64,000 nt of DNA from Roseivivax sp. THAF197b. Its GTDB lineage: Bacteria; Pseudomonadota; Alphaproteobacteria; Rhodobacterales; Rhodobacteraceae. The stretch is from assembly GCF_009363255.1 (NCBI RefSeq), contig NZ_CP045319.1:62001-126000 (forward strand), written 5' to 3'. Position numbers and translations under genes: made by a program. Under the pieces are notes generated by a model. The model had not been told where the DNA came from, ran no database searches, and was given only the letters and a program-made list of their open reading frames with translations. This document shows, piece after piece, positions 9,622-16,606 of this stretch (position 1 is the stretch's first letter; each line of letters starts with the position of its first letter).

Positions 9622-10602
9622 CTAGCGCCCCTTGATCTGGATCGAGAAGCTGCGCCGGGCGCCCGAGGGCGGTTCCGGAAACCGGCCGACACCACGCACC
9701 AGCCGCAACGCCGCCTGATCCAGCGCGGCCGAGCCTGAACTTCGCGCCAGCGACACGGAGGAGAGCGCTCCGTTCGCGGCGATCGAAAAGGCGACGACAG
9801 CCGTTCCGCGCGCGGTCACACGGGGCTTTCCGGCTCGCGACAGTTTGCCCATCACGAGGCCCGGATAGTTGCTCGCAGCGGCATTGCCTGCCGCTTTTTG
9901 GCGTCCGCCCGCGCCGCTTTGCATCGCAACCGCCGCGCGCTGACCATTGGCTTCACCTGCCTGCGCGTTGCGATCGGAATTGCCCGGTGCCGGTTTTGCG
10001 CGGGTGTCGGGCTGGGTCTTCGGCTGTGGTTCGGCCTTGGCCATCTGGGGCGGTTTATGCTCGGCCTCGAATTCGGCGCTGCGGGGCTTGGGCCGCGCCG
10101 ACCGCGTGACAGCAGCACTTTCCGGTATTTCCGCCGCGACCCGCTCCGAAACCTGCGGGGATTGAAGAACCTGCGTAGCACTCGCGGTGGGAACTGCAGA
10201 CACGTCTGATGGATGTTCCTTTGCGCGCGAGATGGCGACCGCTTGGGCCCGCTCGGCAGTCGTTTCAGAGGGCACGGCTATGGCCTCAACCGGTGACACT
10301 GTTCCAGCCGGGGCACGTTCCGGGGCTGTTGTGGCCGCCTCGGGCTGCAATGGCTCCGCGCGCTCGGCCTCCAGCCTGTCAGGTGTCTCCGGGGCTACGT
10401 TCTCCGGTGCCTCCGCGGTGACGGAACTGAGCGTGCCGACGGCCATATCCGCGAAGGCATTGCCCAACCGAACCTCCGTACCGCCGTCTGCGCCTTCCAC
10501 TTCCGTCGCCTCGACCGAGACGAGCGCTGCGGCGAGGGCCGCATGCACGACAAGCGCGACCGACAGAGCCGCGAGCTTCGCGGGACCGGCGCCGCGCATC
10601 AT
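9622..10602 (-). CDS. tonB: TonB-family energy transducer
   Basis: A 326-residue protein: one N-terminal membrane helix (LAALSVALVVHAALAAALVS), a long Pro, Ala, Glu and Lys-rich periplasmic spacer, and a C-terminal TonB domain (VVAFSIAANGALSSVSLA, SGSAALDQAALRLVRGVGRFPEPP). It transmits proton-motive force from ExbB/ExbD to TonB-dependent outer-membrane receptors, here most likely the heme receptor at 19.8 kb. The ATG at 10602 overlaps the exbD stop. The order exbB-exbD-exbD-tonB is compact and translationally coupled. Confidence 0.9.
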   Translation of the reverse strand: MMRGAGPAKLAALSVALVVHAALAAALVSVEATEVEGADGGTEVRLGNAFADMAVGTLSSVTAEAPENVAPETPDRLEAERAEPLQPEAATTAPERAPAGTVSPVEAIAVPSETTAERAQAVAISRAKEHPSDVSAVPTASATQVLQSPQVSERVAAEIPESAAVTRSARPKPRSAEFEAEHKPPQMAKAEPQPKTQPDTRAKPAPGNSDRNAQAGEANGQRAAVAMQSGAGGRQKAAGNAAASNYPGLVMGKLSRAGKPRVTARGTAVVAFSIAANGALSSVSLARSSGSAALDQAALRLVRGVGRFPEPPSGARRSFSIQIKGR

Positions 10603-10985
10603 TCCAACCCCCGTTCGGTCACGATGAAGACGCGTTCCGCCCCGGCATTGCGCAGCGCCCGGCTTTGGGTGACGAGGTCCGCTGCCGACAGCGCACGGTC
10701 GGGCACGATACGCACATGCGCGCGGGACTCCTCGGGACGTCCCGCGACGAAATCCGTGACCGAGGTGACCGCGACGCCCCGGTGCGTCATCCGCCCGTCG
10801 GCATGCAGAACCAGCGCATCCGCAGGCGCACTGCCTTCAAGTTCGGCGGTTTTGACCAGCCGCAATTCCTTCTCGAGCGGCGGCGCCAAAGTGCCCGCCA
10901 CGAGGAAGAAGATCAGCATCAGGAAGACAATGTTGATCAACGCGATGGTCGGCTCGCGTTCCGTGCGAATGCGCTGCCGTCTCAT
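10599..10985 (-). CDS. exbD: ExbD/TolR-family biopolymer transport protein (second copy)
   Basis: A 128-residue single-span protein. The helix INIVFLMLIFFLVAGTLAPP follows a basic N-terminus, and the C-terminal periplasmic domain is of ExbD type (RIVPDRALSAADLVTQSRAL). In this copy the helix reads ALINIVFLMLIFF, so an Asn takes the place of the Asp used for proton translocation in the upstream copy (SLIDVIF). It overlaps both tonB and the first exbD by a few bases. Whether it is a structural partner of the other ExbD in one motor is an inference. Confidence 0.88.
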   Translation of the reverse strand: MRRQRIRTEREPTIALINIVFLMLIFFLVAGTLAPPLEKELRLVKTAELEGSAPADALVLHADGRMTHRGVAVTSVTDFVAGRPEESRAHVRIVPDRALSAADLVTQSRALRNAGAERVFIVTERGLE

Positions 10986-11362
10986 AACGACTCCAATACG
11001 GTGACGGAGACGCGCGGGATGGACCGCAAGGCGACAAGCAGGTCGGTCAGGCGTTGCGCCGTGACATCCGCGTTGGCCGCTAAGAGCACACCAAGTGCTG
11101 TATCGCTGCTGCGCTGCGCCTCAAGGGCATCGGCAAGGTCCGTGAATGTCGTGCCGGTCCCGTTCACGCGCAACGCGTCGGGCCCGAGCGACAGGAACAC
11201 GGGGCGTTCTGTCGAGGCAGCAGTGCCGCCGCCAGCCGAGGCGAATTCGACCTCGGCAAAGCGGGTAAAGGTGGAGGACAGCATGAAGAACAGGAGCAGC
11301 AGGAAGATGACGTCGATCAGGGACGTCATGGACAATCTGCGCCGCCGCCGCAGGCTACGCAT
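10982..11362 (-). CDS. exbD: ExbD/TolR-family biopolymer transport protein (first copy)
   Basis: A 126-residue protein starting with a very basic MRSLRRRRRLS, then the membrane helix SMTSLIDVIFLLLLFFMLSS, which contains the conserved Asp (LIDVIF) that carries protons in ExbD/TolR/MotB motors, then a periplasmic domain. The start at 11362 overlaps the exbB 3' end by 8 bases. With ExbB and TonB it forms the inner-membrane energiser. Confidence 0.9.
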   Translation of the reverse strand: MRSLRRRRRLSMTSLIDVIFLLLLFFMLSSTFTRFAEVEFASAGGGTAASTERPVFLSLGPDALRVNGTGTTFTDLADALEAQRSSDTALGVLLAANADVTAQRLTDLLVALRSIPRVSVTVLESL

Positions 11363-12005
11363 GAGCTGGCACGCCTTCTGGCGCAAGTGTGGTGCCGCGA
11401 TTTTCCGGTGCCAGCACCGTGCGCACCGCTTTCTGGGCCAGGACGCGGTCTGCATCCATCCGCGCTTCGAGCCAGCTCAGGACTACAGAGGTCGGCATGG
11501 CGACGGCAAGGCCCACAGCCGTGGTCAGAAGGGCCACCCAGATGCCACCGGCAAGGATCGACGGATCGACCTGGCTGCCCGCCTCCTGAAGCGCCTGAAA
11601 CGCCGAGATCATGCCGAGCACCGTTCCGAAGAGACCCAGCAGCGGCGCGAGCTGCGCGACCGAGTCGAGAAGCCGGAAACCGCTTTCCAGCCGGGCGAAC
11701 CGCGCTTCGGCCTCCGCCTCCAGCCGGGCGGCATCCGACTGCCCATCCAATGCCATGGCGATGACCGGGGCAAGATAAGTATGAGAATGATCAAGGTGAG
11801 TGCGCGCCGCCGTCCGGTCACCTGCATCCCAGGCGGCGATGGCATCGCCGAGCGCCTTGTGCCGTCCAACACCGGCCGCGGCGAATTGCCAGAGCTTGTA
11901 GAGCACGACGGCCAGCACGACCACGGAGATCGCACAAAGCAGCAGAACCACCGGTCCGCCGAGTTCTGCGATGCGCTGAAGACTGTCCCGGAATTGCGCG
12001 ATCAT
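11355..12005 (-). CDS. exbB: ExbB/MotA/TolQ-family proton channel
   Basis: A 216-residue integral membrane protein with three predicted helices: residues 18-36 (VVLLLCAISVVVLAVVLYK), the LAPLLGLFGTVLGMISAF segment with the diagnostic GLFGTVLGM, and IWVALLTTAVGLAVAMPTSV. It is the first motor gene of the tonB operon and is preceded by a small secreted protein gene whose stop overlaps its start. Confidence 0.93.
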   Translation of the reverse strand: MIAQFRDSLQRIAELGGPVVLLLCAISVVVLAVVLYKLWQFAAAGVGRHKALGDAIAAWDAGDRTAARTHLDHSHTYLAPVIAMALDGQSDAARLEAEAEARFARLESGFRLLDSVAQLAPLLGLFGTVLGMISAFQALQEAGSQVDPSILAGGIWVALLTTAVGLAVAMPTSVVLSWLEARMDADRVLAQKAVRTVLAPENRGTTLAPEGVPAHA

Positions 12006-12436
12006 CCCAGCACCTCGATATCGGTGCGGCTGCTCAGGTCGAGGTCTGTGCCGCAGGCGCTGTCCGGCACATCCGGTCCCGCGCAGGTTTCCGTGCCGTT
12101 GATGAGCAGACGACTTAAGGACGCGCAGGCAAGGCCGGGCACAACGAATTGCCGGACGCGGGGGCGGGCGGAGGGCAGGGCGCCGAAATCGAAGAGGGTC
12201 AGCCTGTCGACCCGTCCCTCTCTATCAAAGAGGACCGCTTCGTAGACGGCTTGGCCGATGTCGAATGCGTGCCCATTCTGAACGAGAAAACTGATCCGAC
12301 AGGAGTCTTCGACCGCCTCCACGGCATTCAGCTCGATGGACACATGTGCGCCGCGCAGATCCTCTGCGCTTGCGGGGCTCTGGGACAGACACAGTGCCAG
12401 GCACAGGCCTGCATGTTTCGGATTGAGATAGGACAT
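12002..12436 (-). CDS. Secreted protein of unknown function, first gene of the exbBD-tonB operon
   Basis: A 144-residue protein with a signal peptide (MSYLNPKHAGLCLALCLSQSPASA) and a beta-rich mature part containing four Cys in the last two thirds (DSCRISF, LACASL, TETCAGP, SACGTD). That points to disulfides in the periplasm. It overlaps exbB by ATGA, so it is translationally coupled to the motor genes and probably works with TonB-dependent uptake. I do not recognise its family; its position at the head of the operon is the only functional hint. Confidence 0.8.
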   Translation of the reverse strand: MSYLNPKHAGLCLALCLSQSPASAEDLRGAHVSIELNAVEAVEDSCRISFLVQNGHAFDIGQAVYEAVLFDREGRVDRLTLFDFGALPSARPRVRQFVVPGLACASLSRLLINGTETCAGPDVPDSACGTDLDLSSRTDIEVLG

Positions 12437-12488
12437 TTCTCCAGCCTTTGATCGCCCGTGGGGTCATCTGGCTGGGGATTGCACCCTC

Positions 12489-12516
12489 GCTGGATGGCGT
12501 TTCATTACCATCCAGC
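12489..12516. terminator. Hairpin between dps and the exbB operon
   Basis: GCTGGATGG and CCATCCAGC form a perfect 9-bp stem with a 10-base loop, about 75 bases after the dps stop and 53 bases before the first gene of the exbB operon. No T-tract follows on either strand. It could be a dps terminator or a leader structure of the exbB operon. Confidence 0.4.
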
Positions 12517-12591
12517 AGGCGCGGCTTCAATACCTGATTAAAACGCTATGTCTTTGCCCTGCGCGTCTGGAGAAGGGCGCAGGTCTCACCG

Positions 12592-13062
12592 TCAGGCCAA
12601 GTGAGCCCGCAGCATCCACGCGAACTTTTCGTGCGTCTGACCGCGCGCGATGCAGAGATCCTCGGTCAGGGTGTCGCCATGGCTCGCGGCAAGTTCTCCG
12701 GCGCCCGCGATGGTCTCGGCCAGCGTTTCCTGCGCTTCCTTCATCAGGCGGATCATTTCTTCCGCGGTCGGCGCGCCCTCGACTTCCGCGACCTTCGACC
12801 GCTTCAGCATACCGGCCAGATTGCCTTCGGCATGGGCTTCGATCGCCTTGATCCGCTCGGCCAGGTCGTCTTGGCCGATGAAGTGGTCTTCGTAGATCTT
12901 CTGGAACAGATCATGCAGCGGCCCGAAGGCCATGCCCGTCACATTCCAATGGAAATTCTGCGCGAGCATCGTCGTCACGACAGTCTCGGCAAGGCATTGG
13001 TTCAGGGCTTCGGCAATCTGCGCCGAAGCATCGGTCGAAAGGGTTTGGGCGGTCTGGGTCAC
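12592..13062 (-). CDS. dps: Dps-family ferritin-like DNA-protection protein
   Basis: A 156-residue cytoplasmic mini-ferritin that oxidises and stores iron using peroxide. Ferroxidase-site residues are visible: NFHWNVTG supplies the His, and HDLFQKIYEDHFIGQDDLAERI supplies further His, Asp and Glu. The start is taken as the GTG at 13062, not the ATG at 13080, because a perfect AGGAGG lies 5 bases before the GTG and inside the longer reading. A palindromic ICE-like box sits about 100 bases upstream, which suggests Irr-type iron control. Its place among iron-uptake genes fits a storage and detoxification role. Confidence 0.93.
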   Translation of the reverse strand: MTQTAQTLSTDASAQIAEALNQCLAETVVTTMLAQNFHWNVTGMAFGPLHDLFQKIYEDHFIGQDDLAERIKAIEAHAEGNLAGMLKRSKVAEVEGAPTAEEMIRLMKEAQETLAETIAGAGELAASHGDTLTEDLCIARGQTHEKFAWMLRAHLA

Positions 13063-13159
13063 GGGTGCCTCCTGCAACATGGAACGAAGTCGTGCTGGCT
13101 GGCTTAAGGCTGGCTCGCTGGGAAAAGCTAGGCTGCAACCCGGGCCCAGACAAGTCTTT

Positions 13160-13174
13160 TTAGAACGATTCTAA
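13160..13174. promoter_or_regulatory. ICE-type iron box (Irr binding site) upstream of dps
   Basis: TTAGAACGATTCTAA is a perfect 6-3-6 palindrome. It matches the core of the iron control element TTTAGAA-N3-TTCTAAA bound by Irr in alphaproteobacteria. It sits about 100 bases upstream of the dps start and overlaps the stop codon of the preceding gene. The sequence is directly seen; Irr binding is inferred. Confidence 0.75.
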
Positions 13175-13593
13175 TTCTTAGAAAAACTGTCGGTCACATT
13201 CTGCAGAAGGAAGACGAGGTTCCGACGCGCATGTTTTGGCACCCGTGAATTCAACAGGAATGCGAGGCTGGGCGCGTCCGCGACCTTGAGACTGCGGGCG
13301 AGGGCCATGAGCCACTTCTCGTCGAAGGAGGTTTCCGGCTCCCCGACACGGAAGAGAACTGGGCGACGGCCCAAGGCCTGTGACAGACAGCGCACCAGCA
13401 CTTCGGAGGCGGCGTAGCGGGCAACTTCGCGGTTGTCGGACAGAGCCGCGCACGCGCCGAACAGATCGATATAGCCCTTGCAGCGATTTGTGCGGGCCAC
13501 GTCACGCAGATGCTCGAGCAGGGGACGTTCGTGAAATACGTCATCCGGTGCGGGCGTGCTGTCGACGGGAACGCGGCGAGCGGCTGCAGTCAT
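13171..13593 (-). CDS. Conserved hypothetical protein in the heme locus
   Basis: A 140-residue, probably cytoplasmic, helix-rich protein. I do not recognise a domain. The start at 13593 (MTAAARRVPVDS) is chosen because an AGGACC ribosome-binding stretch lies just upstream; an upstream in-frame ATG would overlap the DUF1289 gene. It is the last gene of the run beginning with the hemP operon. Its stop codon overlaps the ICE palindrome that controls dps. Confidence 0.7.
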   Translation of the reverse strand: MTAAARRVPVDSTPAPDDVFHERPLLEHLRDVARTNRCKGYIDLFGACAALSDNREVARYAASEVLVRCLSQALGRRPVLFRVGEPETSFDEKWLMALARSLKVADAPSLAFLLNSRVPKHARRNLVFLLQNVTDSFSKN

Positions 13594-13637
13594 TGGGTCC
13601 TGGTCCTTGTTTGTGGTTTCGGGGTTCGCAATGCCGG

Positions 13638-13898
13638 TCAGGCCGCCTTGCCGCCGTCCAACACCGTGAGCTTCACCTTCTTCTTTTGGCACCGCTTTTC
13701 ATACGCCTGTTCCCAGTGCTTGTAGCGGCCCATGACGGTTTGCTGGGCGACGACAAGCTCGACGAAGGCTTCGCGTTGCTTGTCCTTTTTCAGCGCCTTG
13801 AAGGTGGATTTCTGGGCTTTGGTCATGGAGCAACCGATGCAATGACCTTCGCGCTTGAACTTGCAGACGCTGATGCAGGGGCTGGGGACCTTGGGCAT
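13638..13898 (-). CDS. DUF1289 domain protein
   Basis: An 86-residue protein with the DUF1289 signature: SPCISVCKF near residue 6 followed by HCIGCSMTK, giving four Cys in a Cx3C...Cx2C arrangement that probably binds a metal or an iron-sulfur cluster. The C-terminal half is very basic (KKDKQ, RCQKKKVK). Such proteins are widespread in proteobacteria without a known function. It is transcribed with the hemP group, 64 bases from the gene before it. Confidence 0.85.
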   Translation of the reverse strand: MPKVPSPCISVCKFKREGHCIGCSMTKAQKSTFKALKKDKQREAFVELVVAQQTVMGRYKHWEQAYEKRCQKKKVKLTVLDGGKAA

Positions 13899-13962
13899 GA
13901 TGACCTCGCTGGAATTTCGGGCCGCTCCAAGGGTCCGGCCCGATCTGGCTTGGATGGGGATT

Positions 13963-14445
13963 TCAGTGCAGGATCCGCTCTTCGGACCCGGTTCTCTCAG
14001 GACGCTGGATGGGTGTTCGTTTGGAGATGCGCTGCATCGCCTGGCCGACCGGCGCGGCCATCAGTGCGACCGGTTCCGCATGCCGCGCCGGGACAATGAG
14101 GCTGGCAATCATTGCGGCCTCGGGCAGGTCGCCGCGTGCAGCTTCGCGCACGAGTGTCTGCAGGATCGCCTCGTCTGATCCAATGCACATACAGGCAAGC
14201 CCGTGCCGCACGAGCGGCCTGCGGGCATAGGTGTAAAGGCTCGCCAGCAACGTCTCGAAGCGGTGTATCTCGGCCCGGCCCGCGTCACCTCCGAAGCAGC
14301 GCGCGAAGCTGTTCCACACCTCGGCTTTGCCCTCCGGGCCTTCCATCCACAACCGTATGGACATGATCAGTTCGGCTTCCCAGGGTGCGACGTCTGTCAG
14401 TTGACCGACCGCGCTGGCGCCCGCGGTATGAGCAGCGCCGGTCAT
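13963..14445 (-). CDS. Conserved hypothetical protein coupled to hemP
   Basis: A 160-residue helical protein with several Cys (SFARCFGG, LACMCIGS) and no signal peptide. The N-terminal half reads WEAELIMSIRLWMEGPEGKA. Its ATG overlaps the hemP stop by ATGA, so it is translationally coupled to hemP and probably belongs to heme uptake or its control. I do not recognise the family; the assignment to heme metabolism rests on operon position only. Confidence 0.75.
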   Translation of the reverse strand: MTGAAHTAGASAVGQLTDVAPWEAELIMSIRLWMEGPEGKAEVWNSFARCFGGDAGRAEIHRFETLLASLYTYARRPLVRHGLACMCIGSDEAILQTLVREAARGDLPEAAMIASLIVPARHAEPVALMAAPVGQAMQRISKRTPIQRPERTGSEERILH

Positions 14446-14615
14446 TTGGTCAGGATCAGCTTGCCCGCGCGGGTGATGCGCAGGGTGTAGGTTTGCCCGT
14501 CGAGGACGATATCCGCCTTGATCCCGTTGCGGATCAAATCGCGGGCGTCATAGGTCGCGGTATCGTCGGCGCGGTCGATGGCATTCGGGTTCGGCAGGGT
14601 ATGCATGATGCTCAT
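14442..14615 (-). CDS. hemP: Hemin uptake protein HemP
   Basis: A 57-residue protein, easily missed because of its size. The sequence contains YDARDLIRNGIKADIVLDG and ends TYTLRITRAGKLILTK, a near-exact HemP signature. HemP is a small conserved protein found with hmu/hut heme loci. It overlaps the downstream 160-residue gene and the upstream 75-residue gene by 4-base ATGA junctions, so the three are translated as one unit. Confidence 0.93.
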   Translation of the reverse strand: MSIMHTLPNPNAIDRADDTATYDARDLIRNGIKADIVLDGQTYTLRITRAGKLILTK

Positions 14616-14839
14616 CGCGCCTCTCCCGCGACCCGTGCGCGGTCGCGTTGAAAGTCGATCAGGTATTCCAGCGCGAACCCGTCGATGTCGCTGGCTTCAC
14701 TGCCCGATTGCACGATTTCTCGCCACGTATTGCTGGTCCTTGCGGGAGTTACGGCGTTTGCCCTTGGCTCGGTTGTCTTCACGACTGCTTCCTTTCCTTT
14801 GACATCCGGGCTGCCGTTGGCGGTGGCTGGGACGCGCAT
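14612..14839 (-). CDS. Small hypothetical protein, first gene of the hemP operon
   Basis: A 75-residue protein with a basic, disordered N-terminus and a more ordered C-terminal part (NTWREIVQSGSEASDIDGFA). The start is uncertain: an in-frame GTG at 14782, preceded by AAGGAAG, would give 56 residues. Its stop overlaps the hemP start. It is downstream of a good sigma-70-like promoter. Function unknown. Confidence 0.6.
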   Translation of the reverse strand: MRVPATANGSPDVKGKEAVVKTTEPRANAVTPARTSNTWREIVQSGSEASDIDGFALEYLIDFQRDRARVAGEAR

Positions 14840-14884
14840 AGCGTGATGCGGCTTATTTCCGACAATTCGAGTCGGGTATATCCC

Positions 14885-14914
14885 TTACTAGGCTAATCCG
14901 ATTTTTTTTGTCAA
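14885..14914 (-). promoter_or_regulatory. Candidate hemP operon promoter
   Basis: On the minus strand TTGACA (14914-14909) is a perfect -35 hexamer, followed by an A-tract and, 18 bases on, TAGTAA as a weak -10. It lies 46-75 bases upstream of the first gene of the hemP operon. A weak TTACTAGGCTAA dyad overlaps the -10 and could be an iron-regulator site. Confidence 0.5.
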
Positions 14915-14952
14915 GAATTGCCGCGAAGACATTCAGCCCCGAAGGAAAGCGT

Positions 14953-15321
14953 TCAGGTGGCGTCTGTCTGCTCGAGAAAGCGCAGCCGATTTCCGAAGGG
15001 ATCAATCACGACCATCTCCACGCCCCAGGGAAGCGTTTCCGGTTGCGGGTTCATGTTGGGGTAGGGCGGAAGGCTCTGATGCCACTCCGCCAATCCCTCA
15101 ACGTAAACCATCGCGGTCGAGCCCGGGGTGGCATCGCCATGATGTTCGCTCAGATGCAGGTGAAACGTGCCGAGCCTCAGAAACGCGTAAAGCGGAGCAC
15201 CGGGATGAAACCGGTGCTCCCCCGTCCATTCGAAGCCAAGCCAATCCACGTAGAACCCGCGCGCCTTGGTCTCGTCGAAACTGCGAAAGACCGGGGCGGT
15301 TCGGATGACCTTGGGCGTCAT
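14953..15321 (-). CDS. Glyoxalase superfamily (VOC) protein, heme-locus associated
   Basis: A 122-residue VOC protein of the bleomycin-resistance-like type: APVFRSFDETKARGFYVDWLG at the start, FHLHLSEHHG in the middle and VVIDPFGNRLRFLE at the end with the terminal Glu. The start at 15321 overlaps the preceding monooxygenase gene by ATGA. Coupling to a heme-degrading monooxygenase suggests a shared process, but its substrate is unknown. Confidence 0.8.
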   Translation of the reverse strand: MTPKVIRTAPVFRSFDETKARGFYVDWLGFEWTGEHRFHPGAPLYAFLRLGTFHLHLSEHHGDATPGSTAMVYVEGLAEWHQSLPPYPNMNPQPETLPWGVEMVVIDPFGNRLRFLEQTDAT

Positions 15322-15644
15322 GCGGTCTGCAGCGCGTCGATATGCTGGATCGCGGTGAAGCCTTCGAATTGCGGCACGCCCTCGTGCAGCTTGCGGCTTT
15401 GGCCCGCGCGCGCATGCGAGGCGCGGAATTCTTCGCTGGTGGTCCAGGCGCGGAAATGCGCTTCGGATTGCCAGACGGTGTGGGAGGCGTAGAGGATACG
15501 GCCCTCGGCCTCGGGGCCTTTGAGCATGTGGAACGACACGAACCCGTCCATGTCCTGAAGGCGACTTTCCCGCGACAGCCAAAGCTCCTCGAACTCGGCG
15601 GCGTTCTCAAGCGGCACGGTGAAGCGGTTCATTGCAAGATACAT
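15318..15644 (-). CDS. Antibiotic-biosynthesis-monooxygenase fold, IsdG/HmoA-type heme-degrading enzyme
   Basis: A 108-residue ferredoxin-like protein. Counting from the start, Asn6, Trp67 and His77 occupy the positions of the Asn-Trp-His triad that binds and degrades heme in IsdG/IsdI. With its place between hemP and hmuV, a role in freeing iron from imported heme is well supported, though the activity itself is inferred. It is translationally coupled to the VOC gene. The 179 bases separating it from hmuV hold no visible gene. Confidence 0.82.
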   Translation of the reverse strand: MYLAMNRFTVPLENAAEFEELWLSRESRLQDMDGFVSFHMLKGPEAEGRILYASHTVWQSEAHFRAWTTSEEFRASHARAGQSRKLHEGVPQFEGFTAIQHIDALQTA

Positions 15645-15823
15645 GGTTTCTCCTCAACTGGGTGTCAGGGTTGCATGGGGATCGTCCCGCTCGACCGATG
15701 GTACTATGGCGACGTCCTCGGGTGTTTGGAAGGTCGCCGAATACGGCGATCTCCGTGGCAGGATGTATCATGGCCGACAGGGAAGGGACGAAGGACAGGG
15801 CTGTGAGGCGCATGGGGTTCGTC

Positions 15824-16606
15824 TCAGGCAGAGGCCGCGTGGGGCAGAATGTAAGGGATACCCTCCGGCGGTGGCGCGGACACCCTGAGGGCACAGCCAT
15901 AGGCGCGCGACAGGATGGCGTCGGTCAGAACCTCGCGCGGTGGACCGAAGGCCAGACGCTGCCCTTCGGACAGGACCGCGACACGGTCGGCAAAGAGAGC
16001 GGTCAGGTTCAGGTCATGCATGACCGCGATCACGCCACCGCCCGCGCGCGCGAAATCCCGTGCGATCTCCATCACCTGCAACTGGTGCGCGATATCGAGG
16101 CTTGAGACAGGCTCGTCCAGCAAGAGCCAGCGCGGCTGACCATCCTCCACAGGGGCCCAGACCTGCGCGAGAACCCGGGCCAGCATCACGCGCTGCGCCT
16201 CACCTCCGGACAATTCCTGGAACGTCCTCTGTGCGTAATGCGCAAGACCCACGCGCCTCAGCGCTTGCATCGGCACCTCGGGGCGGTCCCCGGCCGTGCC
16301 TGCTTGCAACCCCAGTTTGACCACCTCGATGACGGTAAAGGGGAAGGCCAGACGGGAGGCCTGGGGCAACACGGCACGCTCTGCGGCCAACTCCCATGGC
16401 TTGAGCGTGCTTACATCGCGGCCATTCAGGCTGACATGGCCCTTAAAGGGCAGCGATGCGGTGATCGCCCCCAGCAAGGTGGATTTGCCGGACCCGTTGG
16501 GGCCTACGATGGCGGTGACTTCGCCTGGTCTAGCCGTCAGGCTGACACCGCGCAGCGTCTCGAGCTTGCCGTAGGAGACGCGGATATCCTTGGCGATCAG
16601 GCTCAT
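15824..16606 (-). CDS. hmuV: Heme ABC transporter ATP-binding protein HmuV
   Basis: A 260-residue ATPase with Walker A GPNGSGKST near residue 38, signature LSGGEAQR, Walker B WLLLDEP followed by VSSLDIAHQ, and a switch His in VMHDLNLT. It powers heme transfer through HmuU into the cytoplasm. It is the last gene of hmuSTUV and its ATG overlaps the hmuU stop. Confidence 0.95.
   Translation of the reverse strand: MSLIAKDIRVSYGKLETLRGVSLTARPGEVTAIVGPNGSGKSTLLGAITASLPFKGHVSLNGRDVSTLKPWELAAERAVLPQASRLAFPFTVIEVVKLGLQAGTAGDRPEVPMQALRRVGLAHYAQRTFQELSGGEAQRVMLARVLAQVWAPVEDGQPRWLLLDEPVSSLDIAHQLQVMEIARDFARAGGGVIAVMHDLNLTALFADRVAVLSEGQRLAFGPPREVLTDAILSRAYGCALRVSAPPPEGIPYILPHAASA

Noticed and set aside
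7522..9738. A 738-codon open frame on the plus strand over the imelysin and di-heme genes
   Set aside because: It is antisense to two genes with clear signal peptides, CxxCH and GxHxxE motifs; its translation is Arg, Gly and His rich without any domain, as expected from high-GC third positions.
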